NCBI GenBank assembly: GCA_023131835.1
Contig: JAGLZA010000088.1
Coordinates: 1-40,613 of the forward strand
Source of the DNA: Caldifarciminota bacterium
GTDB lineage: Bacteria > Hydrothermota > UBA3072
Length of the DNA stretch: 40,613 bases
Reading direction: 5' to 3'
Each line of letters begins with the position of its first letter. The stretch's first letter is position 1. The notes beneath the pieces were generated by a model. The model saw nothing but the letters and a program-made list of their open reading frames with translations, made no database searches and was not told the DNA's origin. Position numbers and translations under genes: made by a program. Below, piece after piece: positions 1-8,382 of the stretch.

Positions 1-690
1 CACGAAAAATACATCTTAGCTGATAGCTGTTGGCTGATAATGCCACAGATGAACGCAGAGATAGTCGCTTCGCTCCAATTGAGAAATAGTTAAATGGCTG
101 AATGGATAAATAGTTAAATAGGAACGAACCTGACAAACTTAATGAACCCAGCAAATAGTCATTGCGAACAATGTCATTGCGAACTCCTCTTCCTGCTTCG
201 CTCCGTGAAGCAATCTCTAGCTTCCTGCTCGACCCCGGTGAAGCAACCTCGGAAGGGTTCTGTGCTGGGTTTCCAACCCTACGAACCCCATGAACTCTAT
301 GAACTCAGTCTTTTGGCCACGGTTTGAGACAGATGTATGGGCGAGGTTTCCTCGCCCATACGCATAACGCTATAAACGCATCCAACGCAATGAACGCAAA
401 GGATACAGAGATAGTCGCTTCGCTCATTGAAGATTGCAAAGTGCAAAATGCAAAATGCCCCATCCCCTCATCCCTTTTTCACCACAAAGGACACAAAGAA
501 GAATAATGTTTTGTTATCACCTCACCCTTTATTTTACAACAACGGAGACGCTGAGGATACAGAGAAAATAATGTGTTGGTCAGTTAGTCTGTTAGTGAGT
601 TGGTGGGTAGAGGGCAAGATATATCTTGCCCGATTGTAGGGGTTCGATTTATCAAACCCGAATGACGCAGAGCGAGCTCTGCCACTACTT
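1..690. repeat. Intergenic tract of degenerate palindromic repeats
   Basis: I see no credible gene here; the short open frames run through repeats. The tract holds two copies of the ATAGTCGCTTCGCTC element (about 61-77 and 411-427) and a stretch of the type 'cattgcgaac..gcttcgctccgtgaagcaatctc' (160-250). It also holds perfect or near-perfect palindromes: GGGCGAGGTTTCCTCGCCC at 339-357, GGGCAAGATATATCTTGCCC at 612-631, GGGTTCGATTTATCAAACCC at 640-659, and a CGCAGAGCGAGCTCTGCC stem at about 666-683. Motifs of the form 'caccacaaaggacacaaagaa' (about 480-503) recur in the other tracts. The tract ends 7 bp from the stop codon of the flavoprotein gene at 697. Confidence 0.75.
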
Positions 691-696
691 CCTTCT

Positions 697-2322
697 CTAT
701 CTAAACCGCAGGTGACAGAAAAGGCATCTTCTTGATTCCTTCAACCCTTCCTCAAATGAACATTTCCCTTCTATTTCTTCAAAAACCTTATTGTTACCGC
801 TCTGCGGTATCTGAAGTGAAGGTTCCGGAGTGGGATTCCTAACCAATGGTAATTCATGAATGGGGTATTCTGTAAAATGCAGGAATTTACTAAATCTTGC
901 TCTAAAACCCCGGAGGTAGATATCTATTGAATATGCTGCCTTCTTACCATCAGCAACTGCCTCAACAGCTGTGGATGGTCCCAATAGGTCACCACCTGCA
1001 AATACACCCGGGATTGGAGTCCGAAGGGCAAAATCCACAATCACTTTTCCATCAGCATCTATAATCTCATCTGGTAGAAAACCTACATCCGCCTTTTGCC
1101 CGATAGAGATTATCAGGGTTTCACACTCCTCAACCCTTGCAATACTCTCATCAAAGGAGGGGCGAACTTGCCCCTTATTGTCAAACACAGTAAGGCACCG
1201 TTTCAGCTGCACACCTTTGATCTCTTTTTCTCCAAGAATCTCACACACTCCCAATGAATTCATTATCTTGACCCCTTCATTTATCGCTCTTTCTATCTCC
1301 TCTTTATATGCAGGCATCTCCTCTCTTGATTCAAGGGAGATAAGGGTTACCTCTGAGCCCAACCTGATTGCCGAACGTGCTGCATCAACTGCAACACTTC
1401 CACCACCTATTACTATTGTTTTTTTACCTATAGAAGGGAAAAATCCTCTTTTTATCATCTTCAGAAAATCAAGCCCGTAATAGATACTGTCTTTTTCTAC
1501 CTCTCCTATACTTAATTGATTATTGAGATGACTGCCTGTTGCTATAAAGATAGCATCAAAATCATCCTTGATTCTTGAAAAACCAATATCCCTTCCGACC
1601 TCTATCCCTGTTCGAACCTCTACACCAATGGCTTTGACAAAGGATATTTCCTTCTCTACTACCCTCTTCGGAAGACGGTAATTCGGGACACTCTGTGTCA
1701 ACATTCCTCCTGCAAAACCCTCTCTCTCGAATATCACCACTCGATAGCCCATTTTTCTTAGTCTATACCCGCAAACAATACCCGAAACTCCACCACCAAT
1801 AATAGCAACCACCATACCATTATCTCCTATCTCCCGTGGCAAGAAATGCTCCATAGAAATGTTATCAAAGATAAATCTCTTTAGATATCTAATTTTTATA
1901 GACTCATCAATGCCGCTCCTTGAGCAGGGAAATTCACAGGGAGCAAAACAGATCCTTCCAAGACTCCCCGGAAAGATAATCTCATCTAATATTTTCATAA
2001 ATGCTTCTTCCGTCTTTCCTTCCGATAAAAGCGATATGTATAAAGACGGCCTCACACCAGCAGGACAATAGTCATCACAGGGAGCAGGAGGATAGTAAGG
2101 CCCTTTGAATGCATCTATAATATTACCCACCCACAGGATGATAATCGAAAACATAACCAAAAAACATAATGGATGAAAACCATTCCAGATAATCTTGAAG
2201 AAATAAACCACCAGGGGAAAAACCACTATAAAAAATATGCCCGAGAGATATCTCTTTCTATAGAACTGCCCCGCACCCGGAATAAAAAAGGAGAGAACCG
2301 CTGCTCTAAATCTCTTCCTCAT
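697..2322 (-). CDS. Membrane-anchored GltD-like FAD/NAD(P) oxidoreductase with Fe-S domain
   Basis: 541 aa. Residues about 1-73 are hydrophobic with a PGAGQFY motif (14-20), like the TM2/DUF5683-type small membrane domain, so the protein should sit in the inner membrane. Residues about 80-140 resemble the Fe-S domain of glutamate synthase small subunits and dihydropyrimidine dehydrogenase, with cysteines at 82, 86, 125, 129 and 133. An FAD-binding Rossmann fold follows (GGGVSG, about 176), then an NAD(P)-binding one (GGGSVAVDAARSA) and the late FAD motif GVFAGGDLLGP. This is the GltD/NfnB-type electron-transfer module; donor and acceptor are unknown. The C terminus ends abruptly in RRCLFCHLRFR, whereas relatives often continue a cysteine-rich motif after RCLxC, so the end may be truncated. 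It is a single gene between repeat tracts. A TTGACA lies at 2359-2364 without a clear -10 box. Confidence 0.8.
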   Translation of the reverse strand: MRKRFRAAVLSFFIPGAGQFYRKRYLSGIFFIVVFPLVVYFFKIIWNGFHPLCFLVMFSIIILWVGNIIDAFKGPYYPPAPCDDYCPAGVRPSLYISLLSEGKTEEAFMKILDEIIFPGSLGRICFAPCEFPCSRSGIDESIKIRYLKRFIFDNISMEHFLPREIGDNGMVVAIIGGGVSGIVCGYRLRKMGYRVVIFEREGFAGGMLTQSVPNYRLPKRVVEKEISFVKAIGVEVRTGIEVGRDIGFSRIKDDFDAIFIATGSHLNNQLSIGEVEKDSIYYGLDFLKMIKRGFFPSIGKKTIVIGGGSVAVDAARSAIRLGSEVTLISLESREEMPAYKEEIERAINEGVKIMNSLGVCEILGEKEIKGVQLKRCLTVFDNKGQVRPSFDESIARVEECETLIISIGQKADVGFLPDEIIDADGKVIVDFALRTPIPGVFAGGDLLGPSTAVEAVADGKKAAYSIDIYLRGFRARFSKFLHFTEYPIHELPLVRNPTPEPSLQIPQSGNNKVFEEIEGKCSFEEGLKESRRCLFCHLRFR

Positions 2323-2756
2323 TGTGACACACTACCCCAAAACCTTACACTCAAACACTGTCAATACAATAATTGCAACCATTAACAATGAATTCTTCTG
2401 TAAGGGCGCAAGCGCCATACGCCCCTACCAATTTTATTTCTCCTCTGTGTCTTCTGTATCCTCTGCGTCTCCGTTGTTGTGAAACAAAGGGTGAGGTGAT
2501 AAGGCATTTTGCAATTTCCAATTTACAATTTTCAATCTTCAATGGAGCGAAGCGACTATCTCTGTGTTTTTTTGCGTTCATTGCGTTATGCATTTGGGCG
2601 AGGAAACCTCGCCCCTACATCTATCTCAAACCGTGAAGGAACCGTGGCTAAAAATGGGTGGAGAGGAACTTTGCATTTTGCACTCTTCATTTTTCAATCT
2701 TCAATGGAGCAAAGCGACTATCTCTGTGCCCTCTGTGGTTAAAAAATAGGGGGTAT
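2323..2756. repeat. Intergenic repeat tract
   Basis: I see no convincing gene. Two copies of TTCAATGGAGC(G/A)AAGCGACTAT lie near 2539-2559 and 2701-2721, each preceded by 'cattttgcaatttccaattt'-like text that also occurs inverted elsewhere in the window. The palindrome GGGCGAGGAAACCTCGCCC at 2596-2614 has the same GGGCGAGG stem as the one at 339-357, but with loop AAA instead of TTT. The tract stops 5-10 bp before the stop codon of the gene at 2757. The promoter of the upstream flavoprotein gene must lie near 2323-2400. Confidence 0.7.
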
Positions 2757-3188
2757 TCAGCCATCCGTAGTATTTTCATCCGCCGTTCCTAATCTGGACT
2801 CAATAAAGGCGATTGCCTCATCTCTGTTATTTGAAAAGCGAATAAAGAGACCCCTGAAGTTCTCCAACCTTGAAGGAACCGGGAAAGGGCTTAAGAGAAC
2901 GCCATTTCTATCGGGATAGAAGGAGCGATACTGACTCCAATTCTTTCTTATTGTGTAAAAGACTTTCTTGATTACTATTCCATCCTTGTCAAAAAGGTAT
3001 GTGGTTTGGGAGTAATAGGGCAGGAGGGAAAGCCAGAGAATAAGTATGGTAAAGATACCATATAATGGCCCGTATAACAAATGCAAGGTCAGGGCTAATC
3101 CGAGTATAAAAATGGTGGAAAGTATTGTTTTTCTTGGATGTTCAGCAGCAGGGAAGGATACCCATTCAATCGTTGAATTCTCTGCCAT
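2757..3188 (-). CDS. Small membrane protein, PH-like (bacterial PH / YcxB type), uncertain
   Basis: 143 aa. A soluble stretch of about 20 residues is followed by two close transmembrane helices (about 21-57), then a C-terminal domain of about 80 residues starting TTYLFDKDGIVIKK. Two membrane helices followed by a 'F..dGi.i' beta-rich domain is the layout of bacterial PH-like/DUF304-type proteins, but I cannot assign a family firmly. It starts 23 bp inside the 3' end of the HIT gene and so is translationally coupled to it. It is the last gene of the endoQ-HIT operon. Its function is unknown. Confidence 0.6.
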   Translation of the reverse strand: MAENSTIEWVSFPAAEHPRKTILSTIFILGLALTLHLLYGPLYGIFTILILWLSLLPYYSQTTYLFDKDGIVIKKVFYTIRKNWSQYRSFYPDRNGVLLSPFPVPSRLENFRGLFIRFSNNRDEAIAFIESRLGTADENTTDG

Positions 3189-3657
3189 AGGTTTCCCTCA
3201 GTAAATCATATGCTTCTTCTAATGACATTGGCACAACCTTTGTTTCCCCTATCACTGGCATAAAATTAGTATCTCCACTCCACCTCGGAACAAGGTGTAT
3301 ATGAAGATGGTTTTCAATCCCTGCTCCTGCTATCCCCCCTATGTTCATCCCTATATTGAACCCCTGAGCATTCATCGCCTTCCTGATTACTAATTCCCAT
3401 CTCTTGAGATAATGCCAGAGTTCGCTTGTTGTCTCTTCTCTTAACTCCTGAAGATCTCCTGTATGTTTCTCCGGAGCAATCATTATATGTCCGTTATTAT
3501 ATGGATATATATTCATAATCACCAAAGAGTGCTCCCCACGAGAAAGAACAAAACTCTTCCTGTCATCATCCGTGGTTAAAGCCTTACAGAAGATGCATTC
3601 CTCTTTTTTGAGGTTCCTTATATACTTATAACGCCAGGGTGCATATATTTTATCCAT
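3166..3657 (-). CDS. HIT-family nucleotide hydrolase/transferase
   Basis: 163 aa from the ATG at 3657. A TTG one codon upstream is the alternative start, but ATG gives a TGATG stop/start junction with the EndoQ gene. The histidine-triad signature HLHIHLVPRW lies at about 117-126 (H117, H119, H121), and an N-terminal CIFC pair suggests the Zn-binding subset of HIT proteins. NGHIMIAPEKH (about 56-66) is the conserved strand-turn of the family. HIT proteins cleave nucleoside phosphoramidates, dinucleoside polyphosphates or nucleotidylated substrates; the length and NGH..I.P pattern fit the Ap4A-hydrolase/phosphorylase-like branch. Coupling to EndoQ suggests, but does not prove, a link with nucleotide or DNA damage metabolism. 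Confidence 0.9.
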   Translation of the reverse strand: MDKIYAPWRYKYIRNLKKEECIFCKALTTDDDRKSFVLSRGEHSLVIMNIYPYNNGHIMIAPEKHTGDLQELREETTSELWHYLKRWELVIRKAMNAQGFNIGMNIGGIAGAGIENHLHIHLVPRWSGDTNFMPVIGETKVVPMSLEEAYDLLRETYGREFND

Positions 3658-4886
3658 CAAAAGAGCGATTGTTGTTTTCTTTTTATTGATTTTTCTTTTT
3701 CTGGTATTCTTATCTTTCCAAATACTCCATCATAGCCTGGCTCTATTTCCACTTTCTCTTCTCTAACATTTATTATTGCTTCTGCAGTCCGTGTATCTGT
3801 GCTTTTTCTTATATCCTCTTCAGACACATCAAGGAGTATCTTAAACTCGCTACCAAAATATGTGGTGAGTTTCTGATAGACTCCCTGGGTCGTCTTGGCA
3901 TTCTTTCCCAATTTAAGAGAATTAGCGACAATTTCAGAAAGGGGAATTAATCGTTTATATTCGATTCGACCTTCTGAACTGGGCTTATCTCTATCAGAGA
4001 GTGAATAAACTCGATGGAGCACCCCAAGGGTAAGCGGACGACCACAAACAGGACAAATATTATTATGCTTTTTAGATTCATCTGGAGAGTATACGATTCC
4101 ACATTTTCGGTGCCCATCAAAATGATATTTGCCTTCTTCAGGAAAAAACTCTACCGTATAGAGAAATCTTTCCCTATCCTGTTTCTTCAATATCTCTCTT
4201 AATTCTTGATAATCAATAGGACCATCGAAGCAATTCGCCTCCCTTCCAATATTTCCTGGAGAATGGGCATCCGAATTGGAAACGAGGGTGATGTTGTCAA
4301 GGGAAGAGAGTAACCAGTTCATTGGAGGGTCGGAGGATAATCCTGTCTCAATAGCATAGATTTTATTACTATATTCCCCGAATGCTTCTTCGATTGAATC
4401 AAACCCGGATTTGGACCCAAACAATCCAAACCAGGGTGTCCACAAGTGCGCAGGGATCAATATTGCATCTTCTTCGATAGAAAAAAGCACCCCGGCAAGA
4501 TCTATAAGGTTGATAGATAAGATAGGCCTACCATCGGATTCCAGACTACCGAATCTTCGTATCTCTTTGTTGAATTTCTTGACCAGTTCAAAATTCGGGA
4601 GTATTATAAGCGAATGGACCTTCTTTGTTTCTCCGTTATAATTAAATATGTTACAAACCTCTGTGGTCAATATAAAATCAACCCCTCTATATTGATAGAT
4701 TCCATTCCTTTCAGGCTTTAGATGTTTCTCTAATTCGTATAACCAGGCTGGATTTGTAAAATCTCCGGTTCCCATAAGGTTTATTCCTTTCCTCTTAGCA
4801 GCCTCGGTAATATTATCCAGATCCAGAAATTTACTGGTAGCTCTCGAGTATTTAGAATGAATATGAAGGTCTGCGTAGTAATTCAT
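3657..4886 (-). CDS. endoQ: Endonuclease Q (EndoQ), PHP-domain DNA repair nuclease
   Basis: 409 aa from the ATG at 4886; a TTG 24 bp upstream would add eight residues but lies between the promoter -10 box and the ATG. The PHP-domain metal motifs are ADLHIHSKYS (5-14), PAHLWTPWFG (145-154) and SNSDAHSP (203-210). A zinc-ribbon-like part follows, with C262, C278 and C281 (H259 nearby). This is the layout of EndoQ (formerly TIGR00375), which nicks DNA 5' of hypoxanthine, uracil or abasic sites. EndoQ is mainly archaeal with scattered bacterial members. The last five residues, QQSLF, fit the bacterial beta-clamp binding consensus QL(S/D)LF. It is the first gene of a three-gene operon, with a TTGACA-16-TATTAT promoter and only 12 nt between the -10 box and the ATG. 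Confidence 0.88.
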   Translation of the reverse strand: MNYYADLHIHSKYSRATSKFLDLDNITEAAKRKGINLMGTGDFTNPAWLYELEKHLKPERNGIYQYRGVDFILTTEVCNIFNYNGETKKVHSLIILPNFELVKKFNKEIRRFGSLESDGRPILSINLIDLAGVLFSIEEDAILIPAHLWTPWFGLFGSKSGFDSIEEAFGEYSNKIYAIETGLSSDPPMNWLLSSLDNITLVSNSDAHSPGNIGREANCFDGPIDYQELREILKKQDRERFLYTVEFFPEEGKYHFDGHRKCGIVYSPDESKKHNNICPVCGRPLTLGVLHRVYSLSDRDKPSSEGRIEYKRLIPLSEIVANSLKLGKNAKTTQGVYQKLTTYFGSEFKILLDVSEEDIRKSTDTRTAEAIINVREEKVEIEPGYDGVFGKIRIPEKEKSIKRKQQSLF

Positions 4887-4898
4887 AATGGTATTTTT

Positions 4899-4926
4899 AT
4901 AATACCTCAATTATAAATTGTGTCAA
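4899..4926 (-). promoter_or_regulatory. Promoter of endoQ operon, probably leaderless
   Basis: TTGACA (complement of 4921-4926) is separated by 16 bp from TATTAT (complement of 4899-4904). The ATG at 4886 lies 12 nt after the -10 box and there is no Shine-Dalgarno sequence. A TATAAA overlapping the -10 (complement of 4896-4901) would put the start of transcription almost on the ATG. Confidence 0.6.
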
Positions 4927-5213
4927 GACCAATTTTTTCACCCTACCCCCTTTTTTCACCACAGAGGACACAGAGGACTAAAGAGCCCAACCACTCCCCT
5001 TTAATTTTAGGTGTTTTAGAGTACACAGAGAAGAAATAAAATTGGGTAGCGAAACTTGTTTCGCGTCCTGTTAGATAATTTCTTTATCTATCTGGGTAAA
5101 CGCCCCGTAGGGACTTGATTCATCAAGCCCAAATATCGCAGAGCAAACTTTGCTACTCCGAAAAGGCCAAATCGCGGTTTTAGAAACCGCTCCTATAATG
5201 TAGTCTCAGTACA
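4927..5213. repeat. Intergenic repeat tract
   Basis: No gene seen. The tract holds 'caccacagaggacacagagga' (about 4950), GTTAGATAATTTC-TTTATCTA (about 5068-5089) and 'cgtagggacttgattcatcaagccc' (about 5106-5130). It also holds a degenerate CGCAGAGCAAACTTTGCTAC (about 5139-5158) and the palindrome GCGGTTTTAGAAACCGC (5174-5190). The same modules recur in the same order at 18790-18930. It ends next to the stop codon of plsY at 5217. Confidence 0.7.
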
Positions 5214-5216
5214 CCC

Positions 5217-5795
5217 TTAGAATAAAGATGGCTCTTCACCCCTTATGAGTCGTTTAATATTGGAACGATGTGTAATAAATATACCAACAGGTAATAAAAT
5301 GGCGAGAATAAGCACTGGGATTGATACAGAATCCGTTAAAAAGAAATAGAGAAGAGGGAGTGCAAGTGCTCCTCCAAGGGACCCGATTGACACCCTTCTC
5401 GTTATCAAAATCAGAACACCCCATATTCCAAAACTGCAAAGTGCAGGAACAGGCATAAGAGCCAGAACACCACCAAAACCTGTTGCTATTCCTTTCCCAC
5501 CCCTGAATCCAAGAAAGGGCGTTGTGACATGTCCGAGCACAGCACCCAAAACTGCTACAATACCAATAACAGGGGATACCAGGGAAAAATATATAACGGG
5601 TATAAATCCCTTCAAGAGGTCAAGAATAAAAACCAGAATCCCTTCCTTCTTTCCCACTACTCTCATAACATTGGTAGCACCTATATTGCCACTTCCTTCC
5701 TCCCTTAGATTATATCCCTTGATACGCCCCACAATGTATCCGAATGGCAAACTACCAAGTATATAAGAACCAAGAAAGGCAACTAAATACCACAT
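5217..5795 (-). CDS. plsY: Glycerol-3-phosphate acyltransferase PlsY
   Basis: 192 aa integral membrane acyltransferase that moves the acyl group of acyl-phosphate to glycerol-3-phosphate, the first step of phospholipid synthesis. Visible family motifs are GSLPFGYIVGRI (14-25), REEGSGNIGATNVMR (31-45), the loop GHVTTPFLGFRGGKGIATG (about 88-106) and several hydrophobic helices. Length is typical. AAGGAGGTAAAATAATG gives a strong ribosome binding site. It lies 33 bp after der, as the last gene of the DUF512-der-plsY operon, an order also seen in Firmicutes, where gpsA often follows; gpsA is absent here. Confidence 0.95.
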   Translation of the reverse strand: MWYLVAFLGSYILGSLPFGYIVGRIKGYNLREEGSGNIGATNVMRVVGKKEGILVFILDLLKGFIPVIYFSLVSPVIGIVAVLGAVLGHVTTPFLGFRGGKGIATGFGGVLALMPVPALCSFGIWGVLILITRRVSIGSLGGALALPLLYFFLTDSVSIPVLILAILLPVGIFITHRSNIKRLIRGEEPSLF

Positions 5796-5828
5796 TATTT
5801 TACCTCCTTTTTATCCTGAAAATAATAT

Positions 5829-7091
5829 TCATCTCTTAGCTAGGATATTAATAGGAATGCCCTTAAAGCTTAAATCCCGTCTTATCCTGTTCACAAGATA
5901 TTTCTTGAAATCCCAATCAAAGGCTTCCGGGACATTAGTATGAATCCATATAGTTCCTTTGCTATATTCTACCGAAGATATCTTAACTTCTCTTCTTGTT
6001 GTTGGTGGAGGCCTGTAGGAACAGGCTTTCTCTATAACATCCTTTATTTCCGGATGCTTTGAACCTAATTCATCCAGTATCTTCAGAGAAAGTAAGAGCG
6101 AATCTTCTACCCCTTTCATCGTAATAGAAGATACAGGTATCATCGGAACCCAGTGAATAAAGGGCAACAACTTCTTAAAGTATTTTTTAATCGCTTCTTT
6201 TTTAGAAGAAGGCACAAGATCAAATTTTGTAAGGAGGATTATTAAAGGAGTCCTTCTATCTATTGCCCAATTGATTATCCTTTTATCCTGCCTTGAGACC
6301 TCCTCTGTGGAATCAATAAGTATCAAAACTATATCCGACTCTTCGATTGTCCTTATTGAACGAAGGAAGGAATAATACTCCAGAGAATCCTTTAATCTTG
6401 ACCGCTTCTTTAGTCCGGCTGTATCTACAAGCACAATGTTCTCATTGTTGAATTCAAGATAGGAATTTGTGCTATCCCTTGTAGTTCCAGGCTCCTCCCT
6501 GATAATACACCGTTCATATCCCATAACAGCATTTACAAATGTTGATTTACCTGTATTGGGCTTTCCTATAATACCGATTGTCCTGTGATCGATTATTTCT
6601 CCGGACTCAAAACCCTCAATAACCCAGTCAAGTAGCTCCTTTGTTCCATATCCTGACAAAGAAGACACCTGGAAAGTCTCATCCAGCACAACCGAAGAGA
6701 ATTCGGAAAATACATTCAAATCTGCACCTTTATCCATTTTATTGATCACAAAAGCTTTCCTACTTTCTCCTTTCCTTATATAGTCAGCAATCTCTTTATC
6801 CAAAGGATTCAAACCCTCTTTACCATCTACCAACTGCAGGATTACATTAGCCTCCTCAAGAGCAAAATCCACCTGTCTCCTGACCATCCTCGCAAGATAA
6901 TCATCGGAGAATTTCAGCCCTCCTGTATCTATTAGTATTACGGGAATACCATCCCTCTCCATTACACCATAGACCCTGTCCCGTGTAACTCCAGGAGCTG
7001 AGTCGACAATCGATTTTCGCTCTTTAAGCAACCGATTAAACAGGGTGGACTTCCCCACATTTGGTCTTCCTACTATTGCCACTGTATTCAT
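5829..7091 (-). CDS. der: Ribosome assembly GTPase Der (EngA)
   Basis: 420 aa with the two tandem GTPase domains unique to Der. The first has P-loop GRPNVGKS (8-15), DTGGL (55-59) and NKMD (117-120). The second has P-loop GKPNTGKS (176-183), then DTAGL and TKFD. A C-terminal KH-like domain ends the protein. It acts in late 50S subunit assembly. The start codon overlaps the stop of the DUF512 gene by 4 bp (ATGA), so translation is coupled. Length and motifs are those of a complete protein; nothing is missing. Confidence 0.97.
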   Translation of the reverse strand: MNTVAIVGRPNVGKSTLFNRLLKERKSIVDSAPGVTRDRVYGVMERDGIPVILIDTGGLKFSDDYLARMVRRQVDFALEEANVILQLVDGKEGLNPLDKEIADYIRKGESRKAFVINKMDKGADLNVFSEFSSVVLDETFQVSSLSGYGTKELLDWVIEGFESGEIIDHRTIGIIGKPNTGKSTFVNAVMGYERCIIREEPGTTRDSTNSYLEFNNENIVLVDTAGLKKRSRLKDSLEYYSFLRSIRTIEESDIVLILIDSTEEVSRQDKRIINWAIDRRTPLIILLTKFDLVPSSKKEAIKKYFKKLLPFIHWVPMIPVSSITMKGVEDSLLLSLKILDELGSKHPEIKDVIEKACSYRPPPTTRREVKISSVEYSKGTIWIHTNVPEAFDWDFKKYLVNRIRRDLSFKGIPINILAKR

Positions 7092-8344
7092 TTCATCTCA
7101 CCAAGGTTGCTGATATCATAAGGGGCTATATGGACATCCATTGATAGAGATTCATGGAAATCTTCAAGAGAACACCCATCTATGAATAAGTGGTCACTGT
7201 TCACTATATCCGGAGGGAGAATAACCTCATCAAAATTCAAAACTGAGATAACGCCAAGAAGGTCCCATCCACCAAGGAGTGATGCAACCTCCACGGAATT
7301 ACCAAAATACCTGTTCCTTACCGGCAAAACATCAACCTCTACATTGGATTCACTGAAAACCTTTGCTAATTTAGAGATAACCCCGGCACCAAGGATTCCT
7401 GTAACAAGAAGAACCCTTCCCTCAAAATCAGGAACTGAAAGGTCTTTTAACCCTTCAAGAAATTGTCTTACCATTCCTATACCATTCTCAAGTTGGGGAT
7501 AACTACCGTAATGGCTTGCAGAAGGAATCTCGACCCCGGTCTTAAGATAGAATTCATCGGCAAGATAAATAACCGAATTCCCTGTCTTCCTTTTCATCTC
7601 TTCCTGATACGGCTGTACTATCTGTATTATCTCCTCCATCCATTTTACAGTTGGTGTTTCGATAGGCAAAAGTTCATCCCTGTGGATAGTAAGCCCCACG
7701 GGAATAATTCCAATCGATTCAACATCCGGGAACAACGAAAGGAGATCCTCTATTGCCTTATGTAGGTATTCTCCATCATTGAATCCAGGAATGAGAACTA
7801 TCTGGGTATGTAATCTTATCCCGCCATTGACAAGTCGCTTTATATCATCAAGTATCCCACCTGCCCGTGGATTTCTCATCAATTCCGTCCTTTTTTCAGG
7901 ATCAGTGGTATGAACAGAGATATAAAGAGGGCTCAATCTAAGTTCCATAACCCGTTCAAAATCCTTTTCCTTAAAATTAGTAAGGGTTATATAATTACCA
8001 TAGAGAAAAGATAATCTGTAATCATCGTCCTTGACAAGGAGCGATTCCCTGACATCTGGTGGATTCTGGTTGATAAAACAAAATGAACAATTATTCTCGC
8101 ACCACATTGTTTCAAACTCGACGGGCTTTATCCCAAGGGGAATCTCTGGTTCCTTCTCAATGTGATAAGTACTCCTCTTATTGTCTGAAGAGACTAATAT
8201 ATCAAGAGATCTGCTGGCCTCAAAGAATCGCAGGTCAAGAACATCATTGATATCTTTCCCGTCAATGGAGACCAGATAAGAACCTACTTTCAGACCTATC
8301 TCTTCTGCTAAAGAACCCTGCTCAATATCCTCTATCTTAATCAT
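7088..8344 (-). CDS. DUF512 / PDZ-containing radical-SAM-like protein
   Basis: 418 aa from the ATG at 8344. An N-terminal PDZ-like segment (about 1-60, GSLAEEIGLKVGSYLVSIDG) precedes CENNCSFCF, a CxxxCxxC cluster at C82, C86 and C89, as in the DUF512/'radical SAM NifB-PqqE-like' proteins found next to der. The C-terminal DUF512 region includes GVEIPSASHYGSYPQLENGIG. The biochemical role is unknown. An open frame extends upstream to 8401, but its first residues (MERSDYM) are encoded by a dispersed repeat. The ATG at 8344 instead lies 7 nt after the -10 box of a good promoter, so I take it as the true start. It leads the operon with der and plsY. Confidence 0.85.
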   Translation of the reverse strand: MIKIEDIEQGSLAEEIGLKVGSYLVSIDGKDINDVLDLRFFEASRSLDILVSSDNKRSTYHIEKEPEIPLGIKPVEFETMWCENNCSFCFINQNPPDVRESLLVKDDDYRLSFLYGNYITLTNFKEKDFERVMELRLSPLYISVHTTDPEKRTELMRNPRAGGILDDIKRLVNGGIRLHTQIVLIPGFNDGEYLHKAIEDLLSLFPDVESIGIIPVGLTIHRDELLPIETPTVKWMEEIIQIVQPYQEEMKRKTGNSVIYLADEFYLKTGVEIPSASHYGSYPQLENGIGMVRQFLEGLKDLSVPDFEGRVLLVTGILGAGVISKLAKVFSESNVEVDVLPVRNRYFGNSVEVASLLGGWDLLGVISVLNFDEVILPPDIVNSDHLFIDGCSLEDFHESLSMDVHIAPYDISNLGEMK

Positions 8345-8351
8345 TTGGTTC

Positions 8352-8379
8352 AATATAAACCAGTTGGATAAAAAGTCAA
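8352..8379 (-). promoter_or_regulatory. Promoter of DUF512-der-plsY operon, leaderless type
   Basis: TTGACT (complement of 8374-8379), a 16-bp spacer and TATATT (complement of 8352-8357) are followed by 7 nt and the ATG at 8344. There is no Shine-Dalgarno sequence. A dispersed repeat begins directly upstream, at about 8383. Confidence 0.6.
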
Positions 8380-8382
8380 TCA

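Noticed and set aside
142-639. Three overlapping short open frames in the first repeat tract
   Set aside because: They consist of the dispersed repeats and palindromes, have no Shine-Dalgarno sequence and show no coherent protein.
2359-2364. TTGACA as promoter of the flavoprotein gene
   Set aside because: No -10 box stands at 15-19 bp; the nearest AT-rich sequence is 24 bp away.
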